DNA of 64,000 nt from Aurelia coerulea (GCA_039566865.1 CM076949.1:10951501-11015500); one strand, 5' to 3'. Positions 1-11,152 are shown, counted from the first letter of the stretch. Made by a program: numbers and translations. The notes: generated from the letters alone by a model not told the origin.

Positions 1-814
1 TTTTAAACGACACTTGCTATGTCCCCCAGCCTCCCTGACTTTCACTAATTATCTATTAGCCACATTTTGGTGGAAAAAGTTTTGAACAATAGGACTCACA
101 GGTCACGTGACATGCCCATATTTGGAAGGAGGTAGCAGCAAAATCATTTTTTTCAATGATTTCAATGGAATTATTTGATTGAATTATGAAGTATTATACA
201 TCAAATGAATCAGCAAACAAAGGGCTTCAATTTGATATCGGAATTTCTGGAATTTGATGATGTCAGCATTTTTTATAATGACGTCATTTTGGCCGCCATT
301 TTGGACTAATTAGCAAATTTTTTCAAGTTTTTTCAAACTTTTTCAATGAGAAATACTCTAATGATACATTTGTTATAGATAATCATCATTTTGCAGGTTC
401 TTTTGGTCTCTTTTTACATAGAATAAATTAATCGCACAATTGACGTCATAAGAATCGGCTAATTTCTGCCAAAATATCATTCTAAAATCGTTATTTTCAA
501 TAAAATAATATTTTATCACAATTTTTGTTGACAAATTGAACCAAAAACTGCATAAAGTTCATGCAAAATTTTCATTAAACTTGAATTCAACTTGGAAGCC
601 TGATTTTCACAGATTTTCAGCTTTGTGACGTCACTGTGACGTCACAAGGCGTGGCAGCCACACCCAATTTACGCTACAAGCTACAAATTACCAGTTCTAT
701 AACTGTGCCAAGTTGTATTGAATTCGGATGCGTCTAAGGCAGTTTTCAGAGGGGGGTGGAAAGCACCCCCCCCCCCATAAATGGTAGCTCGAAAAAAGCC
801 CATATGGGTTAGGG
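1..814. mobile_element. piggyBac-like non-autonomous element, right part (copy A)
   Basis: The sequence matches copy B at 7940-8816 by eye. Both share an ATTATCTATTAGC block, a run of short AT-rich stretches, paired gacgtcac motifs and a final G/C run. The right end reads ...GGGTTAGGG followed by TTAA (815-818), mirroring the copy B end. The left end lies outside the window. No transposase ORF is present. TTAA target plus CCCTAA-type ends are known for piggyBac (Kolobok also uses TTAA), so the assignment is an inference from the ends. Confidence 0.6.
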
Positions 815-949
815 TTAATGCTGTAGGTGTAGAGTTTATTTATTTTTGTTAGCAGGGCTCATAAATTACTTGGCAAGATCTTCAAAGAAGTAATAACACA
901 ATTCACACTCAGAACAATGTCAGGTTAGTTTATTAAGTTTCAAAAAATT

Positions 950-1530
950 AAGCCTGCTGTTTCTTATAAGCTGCTTCTTAAAAAACGAATGCATTTAAAT
1001 TAGCATGTGCTTCTGTTTCTTTGTTCTATTTATAGACAGGCATATTTACCAGTGACACTTGCCTTTAAAAGCCCTTGTTTTGGAACCTTGATTCCAGGGT
1101 ATTTAACCTTGGCAAGACTAAGAAAAATAAACCTTTTCATTTTCTATAGGAAATTAAGAATTCTGGTCAGTGCGGAAAGGTTCTTAAAATTATCAGATTT
1201 CAAGTACTGAGAGTTTCTTACAAGTTTCTTGAAGGTTCTATAACTATCTCCATGTTCATTACCAGTGCCATTTCAAAACAAGGTTTTTTTTAAGTCTTTC
1301 CAATTTTCAGGCATTTCTCAAGTACCTCTCGAGTAATATATTACAGGAAACAAGTAGAAATAAAGTAACATCTGTTTTAATAATTTTCTTTGTCAGTAAG
1401 AAATAGTTCCTCAAGCTATATTTTCCCAGTACTGGAGTTTTGTTAACTTTTTTTGGCAATCTGAGAGTTGAGTTTCTTATGAGCAGTTTCTTACAAAAGA
1501 ATATGTGTATTGGACACATGAATGCTGCAA
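950..1530. repeat. dispersed repeat rich in GTTTCTTA/TAAGAAAC
   Basis: Many GTTTCTTA, TTTCTTAC and AAGTTTCTTG words occur here. A block near 1150-1220 is the reverse complement of 60885-60935 (shared tctgataattttaagaa). Related words occur at 3330-3430, 14340-14370, 24820-25450, 47090-47560 and 56190-56230. No convincing coding potential is visible. It looks like a diverged interspersed family of unknown class. Confidence 0.45.
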
Positions 1531-2400
1531 GTCAAACAAAATTAGATTCTATGCACATCAGTTGGCTTTGGGTAAATTGCATTTTTATTTATTCCAAAGA
1601 AATCCAATAGACAATATCCTTATCCTTATATGCTATTCGTTATAAGTATTACTGTTTTGCGAAGGTCTTTAAATACTTAACATCCATCGTACGGATTCTT
1701 CCTAATATCCATCAATAATTAGCATGGTATTCTTTCTTGAAAAATGATTTGCAATGCAGACACAGAATCTAAAAATCACCTTTAATAACGAACTCATGAA
1801 GCCCCGAACGCAAGATTAGACATGGTACTGTAGCCTGTGGAAGAACAGTGTTAACTCCTGAAAAAGAATAACAAGCAAAATGAACTAAGGCAAAAATGTT
1901 GAATCCTGCAAAAGAAACAACGATATGCTGAAAGCTACAATAAAGATCAACGTTGAATAACCAAAAAAACAGCCTTCGTCCCACATTCGTCAGTTCGGCG
2001 CGAGTGGCGCGAGTTCGGTTTGTTCGATGCAGAAGCCGATGTAAGAAAATCAAAAATTACGTGACCCAAGCCGATGATTATTTCATGGAATAATGGAAGC
2101 ATTTCTGAAATATTTCTTTCGATACTGGTCGCAGCATATCATCAGATAAGATTAAAAAGTGAGCTATGAAACCTACTCCCGAGAGTTTATTAGAGCAATA
2201 CATAAATGCAATGCAGTGCTGCATCAAGAAATGCTACGGCTCAGTGATCATTTTGTCTGATACTACTCACAAGCCAGTTTTGTTTTCAATGCTGTTCAGT
2301 AGTTGTAGTTGGATTGACTTCCCCATTCTATCGTGAGTGAATGTTGGTTTCGATGGTAATATGAACTAAACTTTTTTTAATTTGAGTAATACTTTATTCC
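1531..2400. other. no supported gene or repeat
   Basis: AT-rich sequence with only short, low-quality open frames. I see no motif, repeat or RNA gene that I can support. Confidence 0.5.
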
Positions 2401-2459
2401 AAAAGGGTGCTTTCTGCCTCTAATAAGTGCACAGATGAGCCACTCTCTTTAATAAACAG

Positions 2460-2591
2460 AGCGTTTTCCGGCAATCCTAAGGGCGTGGTCCCCAAGAAAT
2501 TTTTTCCGGGGGCTTCGCCCCCGGACCCCCGACCTCCTCGCGCTTCGCGCTCGTGCTGGCGACTGTCAACTTTCGGGCTGGATCCGCCCCT
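2460..2591. repeat. GC-rich transposon-end-like repeat
   Basis: A short GC-rich island carries a self-complementary CCGGGGGCTTCGCCCCCGG hairpin and ends in GGATCCGCCCCTG, whose reverse complement resembles the CAGGGGCGGATCC ends of many hAT-like MITEs. Comparable gggg-cttcgcccc blocks occur near 3700, 4040, 22790 and 23110. No left end or target duplication was found, so it may be a fragment. Confidence 0.4.
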
Positions 2592-3105
2592 GCTTTGGAT
2601 ATACATTGAAACGAAACTGATATTAAGAGTTAGGTAAAATTGAAATGAAGTCAATTGAATATTACAAGTCAACCTCGTTCCCAGATTGATCTGAGTGTAG
2701 AGGCGGTCTGAATGTAGAGGCGGACTGGCCAGTCGGGCTACCGGCCGATCACCCGGTGGGCCCTCCCAAAAGTATCCAAAAAGAATTGTTTAGTTTAATT
2801 TAATTATACTATGAAAAGGTAATTTTACTAGCTTGGTTGGGGCCCTCCTTTATCAGCGATCAGCCGCTGCACTAAGGATCTCTCGCTGTCTGGCTTCGTC
2901 AGTTGTTATTCAAGACAAGCATTGCTGAAGAGCACAGAGCTACCTTTTCGGGGCCCCACACGCATTTTGATGTTGTGAAGAATCGACCATATTTCAATGG
3001 ATACCAACGTAAAGAGTCTTTAGATCAGATCAAGATGGTGATGGATAGAAATAATGCACAAGTAAATAAATACTTCAAGCAGCACTTCATTTTACAAAGC
3101 TATGA
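2592..3105. other. unassigned sequence
   Basis: The stretch begins with AACCTCGTTCCCAG, the same word that ends the MITE at 13682-13777, so a diverged MITE end may lie near 2670. A short open frame from 2903 has no recognisable domain. Nothing else is supportable. Confidence 0.35.
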
Positions 3106-3734
3106 GGCCCCACCCCCGGGGGGGTTACTTGGGCCAAAAGATGACGGGGGCGTGCCGCCCAAATTGTAGCGTCATACCCACCCTTATCAATTCACATACT
3201 TTTTTCATACCCACTTTTAAGGATTTGGAGAAAAACATACCCAGTTTTATGGTTTCCAAATTGAACTGTATGTAACATGCAAGGGATTGAATAAGAACGT
3301 AAATAAACTACAACTAACATTTTATATGTTTTTTCTTTATAAGAAACTTGGATCTGGCCATAGCACTAAACGTTTCATAATTCAACAAGCAAATTTTCGC
3401 ATTTTAGTACTAGAAAGCTTCTTAATTTGTTTCTCATCTTTTAAACTCATGAATTGCCACTGCACTGTGGTCCCAACACTGCTGCAGATATGTTTCTTGA
3501 GATCTACAGTGGCGGCCTGGCTTTTTTCGTCCGGTGGGGCCGGCAGCGAAATGGCGCCCCCTTATATCAAGCATAGTCGTCAAGTTTCTGACGAGATTGG
3601 CAATGTTGCAACTTTCTTACGCTTACTCTTTTGAGACCCTGACCTGCCCCAAGGCTAGATTCAGACATCATGAGTGACTAATGTAAATTGTGACGGTCTG
3701 GGGGCGAAGCCCACAAGAAAATTTATTGCAATAG

Positions 3735-5410
3735 GGGCAAATTAAATGAGGGGTCTGAGGGCAAGGTGTTAGGAAAAAATTTTGGACCACACCATTTACT
3801 TAGGCTTAGAATGCATCTTCTAATACTACGAGGATTATTTTTGAAGAAACATCCTTTACTTTGGCTTAAAACTCATCGCCTAATATCATGCTTGCCTTTA
3901 GCGAAGAGGAAACCTGATAGTTTTGTGACAGCTATCATCCTATAAATCAAGGCACGAGGAACATTTTTGAAGAAACATCCTTTACTTTTGCTTACAATCA
4001 TTTGCGTGGCCAGGGTAAATTAAGAGGGGGGATTGAAATGAGGGGGTCTGGGGGCAAAGCCCCCAGGAAAATTTTTGGGGCCACGCCCTTTACTTTAGCT
4101 TAGAATGCATCTCCCAATATCATACTTGCCACTAGCGACAAGAAAACTTTGATAGTTTTGTGACAGTTATCCTATGAATTAGAGCATGAGGAAAATTTTA
4201 GAACAAAGATCCTTTACTTTGGCTTAGGATGCATCTCCCAATATCATGCTTGCCATTAGCGACAAGAAAAACTTTGCTAGTTTTGTGACAGTTATCCTAT
4301 GAATTAGAGCATGAGGAAAATTTTAGAAGAAAGATCCTTTACTTTGGCTTAGAATGCATCTCCTAATATCACGCTTGCCATCAGTGACAAGAAAAATTTT
4401 GATAGTTTCGTGACGGTTATCCTGCGAATCAGAGCGCGAGGAAAATTTTAGAAAAAAGATCCTTTACTTTGTCTTAGAATGTATCACGCTTGCCATCTGT
4501 GACAAGAAAACTTTGATAGTTTTGTGACAGTTGTCCTATGAATAAAAGCACGATGCACGAGGAAAATTTTTGAAGAAAGATCTTTTACTTTGGCTTAGGA
4601 TGCATTAGCCTGCGTGCAGACTCTATTGATTTCTTTTTAGAGAGGTTTCCCCTCCAGTAGAGTCTGCGCATCAGCGACCACATCCTTGTTCTCAGTTTAT
4701 GAGAAACGCTAAACCTTCTCTGATTGGCTAAAGCTTTCCCCTTTGTTTGAGTAGCTTCTGTGTCTTTGTTGGAGTCTTCTGATATTGGATTGGTATATGC
4801 ATGAACAAAGCTAGCCAAATAAAAGCCAAAGAAAACCTTTTGTGTATGGGTGCTTTGTCTATCCTATTTATAGGCGGCTCTATTGAATCTAATTCAATGA
4901 GTTAGTTCCTCAATCGTGCGAACCGCACGTGACCTAGAACAAGGATGTGGTCGCTGATGCGCAGACTCTACTGGAGGAGAAACCTCTCTGAAATGAAATC
5001 AGTAGAGTCTGCACGCAGGCTAAGGATGCATCTCCTAATATCATGCTTGCCATTAGCGACAAGAAAAACTTTGATAGTTTTGTGATAGTTATCCCATGAA
5101 TTAGAGCATGAGGAAAATTTTTGAAGAAAGATCCTTTACTTTAGCTTAGAATGTATCTCCCAATATCACGCTTGCCATTAGCGACAAGAAAAACTTTGAT
5201 AGTTTTGTGACAGTTATCCCATGAATTAGAGCATGAGGAAAATTTTTGAAGAAAGATCCTTTACTTTGGCTTAGAATGCATCTCCCAATATTACGCTTGC
5301 CATTAGCGACAAGAAAAACTTGGATAGTTTTGTGACAGTTGTCCCATGAATTAGAGCATGAGGAAAATTTTTGAAGAAAGATCTTTTACTTTGGCTTAGA
5401 ATGCAACTCC
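3735..5410 (+). repeat. ~125-bp tandem repeat array (interrupted)
   Basis: A unit containing TTTACTTTGGCTTAGAATGC, then a CATCTCCCAATATCA-type stretch, TTGCCATTAGCGACAAG and TTTTGTGACAGTTATCC, recurs about eleven times. Starts near 4086, 4211, 4337, 4460 and 4583 give a period of 123-126 bp. The array is cut by the MITE at 4606-5022. The same unit appears once near 23140-23310 and in reverse orientation at 51405-52035, so it travels with a mobile family rather than forming a local satellite. Confidence 0.8.
4606..5022. mobile_element. hAT-type MITE, 417 bp
   Basis: Inverted ends TAGCCTGCGTGCAGACTC extend inward about 90 bp; CATCCTTGTT on the left pairs with AACAAGGATG on the right. The target AGGATGCAT is present at 4597-4605 and 5023-5031 (8 or 9 bp, depending on end placement). 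It lies inside a repeat unit of the array, so it is younger than the array. A related palindromic copy is at 63690-63813. Confidence 0.8.
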
Positions 5411-5773
5411 CAATATCAATACCATTTCGTCAAAACCCATTATTAAGGTTTCAGGACAGTAAAACCAACCCATTTCTATTGGAATCACTGCATTTTGAGA
5501 CCCATATTTAGGGATTTTGAAGCTTTCGAACCCATCCTTATGGGCGGCACGTCCCCGTTCAGCTACATATAGGAGTCACCCCCCCCCCGGGGCCCCACCC
5601 ATAGATACACAAATATTCCGAGCCAAGGGCCCACTTGTCCCAATGGTAAATATATATTTTTTTTATAAATCTTCTAAACATGCATGTATATAACCTACTA
5701 ACAAAGTTTAAGAAGAATAACCAACTAAATTAGCATAATAGAAACTAATTAAATACTGTTAAAGGTAACTAAT

Positions 5774-6402
5774 TTACAAAGGGGGTGCAACAATTAGCTT
5801 TTCCGATCGAGTTATTGACAGGTTGAATAAATACGAAATTATTTCTTTCATGACAACCGGTTCTGGGATGGAGAAAAGAAATCTAAACTTGTCATTCATG
5901 TTCAGAAGTCTGATATTTGGGAATAACTTTTCTAAGAAATCTCTTCTAATGTGGTTGTAAAGGGGGCATTTTGAGATAAAGTGCATTTCATCTTCAACAA
6001 CTTCTGCACTGCAAAGTTTACACAATCTATCATCAAATTCAATTTTTGGTGTAGTTCGTCTACCGGATTCGACTGCCAGAACGTGGTCACTTGTGCGTAA
6101 CTTTGCTGTAAATGCTCGTTGTTGCCTAAAATCATAATCATGTAATAGGAGATATGGTTCACATTTAAATTCTTTGTCCATATTACGAAGGAATTTTCCC
6201 TTTTGGAGTACTGAAGTTGAGACTTCCATAATTGTTTGTATGACGTTTGTAAGCTAAGTTTAATCTTATTCTTATTCATTTCAAGAATGTTAGGTGTATT
6301 GGTGAAACTTTTTATGTTATCAATGTGAATTATTATGAAGTTGAGATATGAGACATATGAGGGTAGGTGCTTATTTGTAAAAGGGTAGATGCACCAGAAC
6401 AT
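5774..6402 (-). pseudogene. non-LTR retrotransposon RT, C-terminal remnant
   Basis: The minus strand encodes a C-terminal tail typical of jockey/CR1-type RT proteins: LRTSDHVLAVESGRR, then a CCHC-like cluster (RLCKLCSAEVVEDEMHFISKC, C-x2-C-x12-H-x3-C) and a closing stretch ending IVAPPL. An upstream piece with YKQLWKSQLQYSK lies in another frame (overlapping, 5932-6402), so at least one frameshift separates the parts. No RT palm motif remains. It is a 5'-truncated dead copy. Confidence 0.6.
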
Positions 6403-6619
6403 TTTGCAGAGATTGTTCTATGTGTCGCAGAAAGGAGATACATCTGCTGTCTATCGTGTTTTTAGAGGGAAGCGGCCTAATTTATATAACTTAATATGGC
6501 ACTGTTGAGGACCACTCTATATCTGATGCATAGTTAATATATAGTGTATGGGTAGAAGAGGGCCTAACTACTTAAAGAAACAGGCATCTGTTTGGTCTTT
6601 TGCGCTTTTTCTTTTCCAG

Positions 6620-6655
6620 TGCTGACGTTTCGCCCACTAGGTCATCTTCAGAGCA
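6620..6655 (-). ncRNA. hammerhead ribozyme motif (isolated)
   Basis: Read on the minus strand: stem I TGCT, core CTGAAGA, a stem II region TGACC-TAGT-GGGC, core GAAAC, then GTC as cleavage triplet, then AGCA closing stem I. TGCT/AGCA pair perfectly (6652-6655 with 6620-6623). Stem II has one mismatch. The extremely short stem III (GAAAC directly followed by GTC) is the arrangement reported for hammerheads in Penelope-like elements. The motif probably marks an old PLE tail; no PLE coding sequence is recognisable beside it. Confidence 0.65.
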
Positions 6656-6837
6656 ACTGAATAAATCTAACAAGTCAACCTATATTTATAGTCAAAGAAT
6701 TTAATTACAAGAATTAATGTCCATATAAGGTCCTTCCTATAAGGTGATGCATAGTTAAAGTGTAAGAGGATGTTCCTCTGCTGTTGTTAGAGATCAAATA
6801 GAGTTGGCAGTGGGAGCAAGTTGGGTGAAAAGGAACT

Positions 6838-6886
6838 CAAGGCAAAGAGCAAAGAAGAGCAAAGAAGAGCAAAGAGCAAAGAATAC
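6838..6886. repeat. short tandem repeat of GAGCAAAGAA
   Basis: Four to five imperfect copies of gagcaaagaa follow one another. It is a simple repeat with no further context. Confidence 0.7.
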
Positions 6887-7358
6887 CGAAATGAAAATTA
6901 TTCTTGAATTCTCAACAGATGTATGTCCGAGAGAATTTTGGCGGCTTATTGGTTGTTATTGGTGATGAAATAGACTGTTTGAAGACATAGTATCATTATA
7001 TCGAGTCGTCATCGTTAATGATCGCAGAACTCTTTGGCTTTGCCATGGCAATAATTGGTATGTGAAATCGAACAAGAACGAAAAGATTCGTCCAATCCTG
7101 TCAAGAAAGTATTGAGGGAAGGGTTAGGTAGCTATATTTGGGCTTTGGTGGCAACAAGGTCATCCTCTTACGGAAAAGGGGCATTTCTCGAGAAAAAATG
7201 ATGTGGTCTCAAAAAAGTTTCGACAGCCGCCGCCACTGACTGACTGATGACCGGAGCTCATTTTCTACAGACTGGAACTTGATTGAATTGGATTTTGTTT
7301 TAACTAAGGATTTGAACCATTTCCTGAGGAGCTCTCTGATAAAATTACGGAAATTTAT

Positions 7359-7586
7359 TCACCGTCCCAAGATTCCTCTGAGAGTTCCCGTTTTTAATCG
7401 CTGACATTCTTGCAATACCTTTCGAAGCCAAGAAGGCTTCACCACAAAAAATTTTCCGGGTAAGTATTCCCACAATCCATCACAAAATTGTGAGACTCCA
7501 TCCTCTTCCCCCTCACTCAATGTTGATTGGTGTGATCTTCGTGTGACTGCATGTAAATTTGCATCAAAAACATTGCTTAGAACCAC
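7359..7586 (-). CDS. possible terminal exon or ORF, unknown protein
   Basis: A 75-residue minus-strand frame contains an acidic patch (LSEGEEDG) and VSQFCDGLWEYLPGKFF, composition more protein-like than its neighbours. The stop is followed directly by AATAAA (tgaataaat), as in a 3'-terminal exon. I recognise no family. There is no matching upstream exon that I can support, and it may be chance. Confidence 0.2.
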   Translation of the reverse strand: MVLSNVFDANLHAVTRRSHQSTLSEGEEDGVSQFCDGLWEYLPGKFFVVKPSWLRKVLQECQRLKTGTLRGILGR

Positions 7587-7939
7587 AACATTGACTGAGG
7601 GGGGAGGGGAAGTTGCAGGGGCAAGAAAATATGTGTTTTCTGTGGTAGAGACAAGGGTGTACTACATTTTTGGGATTTGTTATGTTGGTCTCAATATATT
7701 TTGTAAAGGATTGCAGAACCTTTAATTTTTCGGCTCGTTTTTTTTTGGGAAGACGAGATCGCTTTGTCCAAGGAAATTAACTTACAAGTTTCGCTCACCT
7801 GCGGTATTGGGGCCCTCTTCCTGCCGAAATCGCCCGGGCGCATTTTATTATTGTCGCAATTGGAATTATACTGAGAACTCGCAGGTCACACCATGAATTG
7901 TAAATTGTTCATTATTCACGTAGTTATTTTTTACTTTAA

Positions 7940-8816
7940 CCCTAATCCTACCGGGGGTGGGGGGGTGTCTTCCACCCCCCTGTCGGTTTTTTGCAGAGCA
8001 TTCTTTAACGACAAAAGCTATGACCCTCAAACTCTCTGACAATTACTAATTATCTATTAGCTACATTTTGACAATTAAAAATTTTTGAACAATAGGTGTC
8101 ACATGACAGGTGACACTACCATATTTGGAGCAAGGTATTGGAAGAATTTATGATTTTGATATTTTTACTCCTAGAATTAGTTCCAAATGTTGACTATTGT
8201 ACTTTAAAAGAATCAGCAAAGAATTAGCTTTCTATTGTTGTCAATAACAATGGAATTTGCTGACGTCAGCATTCTTAAATGATGACGTCACTGGGCCGCC
8301 ATTTTGAGTCATTTTGGCAAATTTTGAAGTTTTTTCCAACAGATTTTGTTAAAAATGCATAGAATTGCGTTATGCAATACTTTAAAAGCATTTTGAGCCA
8401 ATTATTATCAATTTTTGGCAGAAAAATACAGTTTTTAGTTAAGACGTCATCAATTTTTGTCATTTTCTTCAAAAATAACAGTCTAAAAACACCTCTATGC
8501 ATCATATTTGAATTGGAAATGAATAATATGCCAAATAAGAATGGAAAAAGTCATTCAGATTTCCTCTATTCCGTTTTTAGAACAAATAAGCCGGAAAACC
8601 ATATATTTTGACATTTTCCGGCATTATGACGTCATAGTGACGTCACCTAATGAGATGGCCACGCCCAAAACTACCAATCGGCTAAGAATAGTTAGGACTA
8701 CGCCCTTGCCAAGTTTCAATGATTTCCCATTAGTCTACGGCTATTTATAGAGAGGGATGGAAAGCACCCCCCCCCCCCGGCTATATTAGATAAAAAAAAG
8801 CCCGGTAGGATTAGGG
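7940..8816. mobile_element. piggyBac-like non-autonomous element (copy B), 877 bp
   Basis: Inverted ends CCCTAATCCTACCGGG (left) and its reverse complement (right) are each flanked by TTAA (7936-7939 and 8817-8820). Inside are G/C runs near both ends and the same AT-rich blocks and gacgtcac words as copy A at 1-814. No transposase is encoded. TTAA duplication and CCCTAA ends favour piggyBac; Kolobok is the alternative. Confidence 0.75.
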
Positions 8817-9057
8817 TTAAGACCACTTATTTCTCTTCTTACAACGAACACAGGAACACTAGGAGAGCTTTGTTTAGTTAGTTTTACTAAAACCTCAAAC
8901 AGATACAACAGCAAGTGCAGGTACAGGCAGTGGCAGTGTTTGGCATGTCTGCCATCTAATGCTTTTGTGGCTGGTGAAGTAAGAAAATAGGACGAAGGTC
9001 TCGGCAACTCTCGTTGGTCTAAAACTCAAGATTGATGAAAAGGACAATTTAGTCAGG

Positions 9058-10851
9058 ATGAATCCATGTCAACCACCTGAGTCAATTTTAAGCAAGCGAA
9101 GGAGACAACAGGGGGACCGCTCTCGATTTTGTTCACAGCAAGTTTTCTCTCACGAAAACAAATCAAGACGCAGATGGCTTTCCTACTCTTTGAGCAAAGA
9201 CAGCTTATTCTGCCTGCCATGTCTTTTGTTCACAGATACAGTATCTAGGGGTGAATCTGCCAGGCCAAATCAAGGTAATGCCTTCACATCCAGAGGCTTC
9301 TGCAGCTGGAAGAAGCAACACGAAAGTGTTCTGAAACATGAACAGTCTGACGCTCATCTGCATGCCAAAGTTGCAGAGGCTCTTTTTCTGCAGCAAAGGA
9401 CAATAGCAGAAAGTTTACGACGGCAAGAGACACTAGAATCTGACAGAAGAAAGCGACAAGTTATTTCGAACAGAAATGTCATGCAGCGTATTGTGGATAC
9501 AGTCATACTTCTAGGAAGTCAGGGACTCTCATTCAGGGGCCATCGTGAATCTCTTGCAAACCCATACCAAAACACTGGCAATTTTTTGGAACTTTTGAAA
9601 TTTTTGTCTCAGTACGATTCAACGATTAAAGAGCATCTCGAAAAAATTACCAAACATCATCAGCAGCTTGCGGCAAAATGTAGTGACAAGCCTGGAATCA
9701 CAGGACGTGGCTCAAGAATAACATTTGTTAGTAACGACTCGCAAAACAAGCTCATTTCGATAATTGGCTCTGAGATATCGGCAGAAATCGTACGAAGAAT
9801 TAAAAATTGCAGGGCATGGTCATTGATTGCTGACACCACCCCCGATGTAACTCACAAAGAGCAATTGAGCATTTGTGTAAGAATAGTGGATGGAGTTGGA
9901 GGTTGTTCAGAGCATATTCTTTCGTGCCAGCGTGCGTCAGGAACAACTGCAGTTGCACTTTACGATGCCATTTCCGCAGCTTTAGAGTCCCATGGGGTAA
10001 CCTTTGAGAAGCTAGTTGCCCAGACCTACGATGGTGCGTCCAATATGAGCGGATGCTACAACGGCTTGCAGGCCATCATAAAAGAGAAGATTGGGAGTCA
10101 TGTCCTCTATGTTCATTGCTATGCCCATACCTTAAATCTGGTCCTTTCAGATTCAGCTGGTGTTGCTATCAATGTCATCAGTCTGTTCAGCAACCTCGAA
10201 AAGCTTTATGTCCTGTTCAGTAGATCACAAAAGGTGCATGAACTATTCGAGTCAGTTCAAAAGAGTGCACAGCTTCAAGTTTTTTCAGTAAAGCGTCTAA
10301 ATACCGTTCGTTGGAATTCCAGAGAATTTTGTCTGAAAATATTTCTCTTGCGCTTTGACTGCATTTTGCAAGTTCTACAAACAGTTGCTGAGAGTAGATC
10401 ATTTGAAGAAAATCAGCGAGCAACAGCACAGGGACTTTATTCGTCTTTTCAGACGAAGCAAGTAGTTGCAACGGCCTGCCTTTTTCGAGAAATATTTGCT
10501 GTGACTGGCCCTCTCAGTAGATATTTGCAGAGCGTCGACGTCGACTTTGGGAAAGCAATTAACATGGTAGACAGTTCAATCGAAAAAATCAAGAAAATGC
10601 GAGGTGAGCCCGAGAGAATTCTCCAAATCGTCGAGGCGGACTTTGAAGATGTCCAGTGGAAGACAACAAGACTTCGCCACAAAAGAGTGATGGATGGTGA
10701 GCAAGAAAGGGACCAACCAGCAAGCACAGCTGAGGCTCAATGGAGGCGTGACACTTTCTACTCTGTTGTTGATACCATTCAAACTTCAATGAAACAGCGC
10801 TTTGAAAAGAATCGACCATTGTTAAAGTCGTTTGCACTGTTTGATTCTTAA
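9058..10851 (+). CDS. ZMYM1/hAT-like protein with TTF-type zinc finger, C-terminally shortened
   Basis: The 597-residue frame resembles ZMYM1-like or hAT transposase-derived proteins. A TTF-type zinc finger region lies at about residues 35-110 (WLSYSLSKDSLFCLPCLLF, with a later H-x-H-x pattern in HEQSDAHLHAK). A DUF4371-like/RNase H-like core follows, with IADTTPDVTHKEQLS near residue 257 and TYDGASNMSG followed by HCYAHTLNLVLSD near 325-360. In active hAT transposases these Asp residues belong to the catalytic core. The C-terminal hATC dimerisation region with the third acidic residue is absent: the frame stops after KSFALFDS. The frame is open for about 23 codons upstream of this ATG, so the true start or a splice acceptor may lie earlier. 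No inverted ends were found. It could be a domesticated gene, a spliced gene or a truncated transposon. Confidence 0.7.
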   Translation: MNPCQPPESILSKRRRQQGDRSRFCSQQVFSHENKSRRRWLSYSLSKDSLFCLPCLLFTDTVSRGESARPNQGNAFTSRGFCSWKKQHESVLKHEQSDAHLHAKVAEALFLQQRTIAESLRRQETLESDRRKRQVISNRNVMQRIVDTVILLGSQGLSFRGHRESLANPYQNTGNFLELLKFLSQYDSTIKEHLEKITKHHQQLAAKCSDKPGITGRGSRITFVSNDSQNKLISIIGSEISAEIVRRIKNCRAWSLIADTTPDVTHKEQLSICVRIVDGVGGCSEHILSCQRASGTTAVALYDAISAALESHGVTFEKLVAQTYDGASNMSGCYNGLQAIIKEKIGSHVLYVHCYAHTLNLVLSDSAGVAINVISLFSNLEKLYVLFSRSQKVHELFESVQKSAQLQVFSVKRLNTVRWNSREFCLKIFLLRFDCILQVLQTVAESRSFEENQRATAQGLYSSFQTKQVVATACLFREIFAVTGPLSRYLQSVDVDFGKAINMVDSSIEKIKKMRGEPERILQIVEADFEDVQWKTTRLRHKRVMDGEQERDQPASTAEAQWRRDTFYSVVDTIQTSMKQRFEKNRPLLKSFALFDS

Positions 10852-10962
10852 AACTGTCCACATGCCTACAGCTCAACCGTCCCTTTCCAGTGATAAACCT
10901 GTCTTTTAAAATTTAATTACTTCGGTTGTAAACTCTCACCTTGAAGACTTTACACAACGTTG

Positions 10963-10968
10963 AATAAA
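10963..10968 (+). terminator. possible polyadenylation signal
   Basis: AATAAA lies 112 bases after the stop of the ZMYM1/hAT-like frame. It is the right distance for a short 3' UTR, but the hexamer is common in this AT-rich window. Confidence 0.3.
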
Positions 10969-11152
10969 TTTGATTTTTCACACACCCTTTAGTGGATTTA
11001 TTTTACTTGTTCACGAAATGCAACTTGTTTTGAAAAGTGAGACCATGCTGAAAGCGTATTCGTTGAACATGATTAGTAGGGATTAGTAAAGATGTTTCTG
11101 ACGAAGGAAAATTCCTTCAATATGGTTTCGCTTTCCAAAGCAATGTCGTCAG

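Larger units (their letters stand above)
3114..5590. mobile_element. DNA transposon with C/G-run ends, 8-bp target duplication
   Basis: The 8-bp duplication GGCCCCAC flanks the element at 3106-3113 and 5591-5598. The ends are inverted: CCCCGGGGGGG followed inside by GGGGGCGTGCCGCCC on the left, and the reverse complement of a similar arrangement (gggcggcacgtcccc, then a C run) on the right. The interior carries a ~125-bp repeat array and an inserted MITE, with no transposase. Ends match elements at 11153-11441, 42192-44052 and 54234-55171. The 8-bp duplication fits the hAT or P superfamilies; which one is not resolved. Confidence 0.75.

Noticed and set aside
2903..3169. 88-residue frame MLFKTSIAEEHRATF as a gene
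   Set aside because: It runs into the end of the transposon at 3114, has no recognisable domain and has no supporting context.
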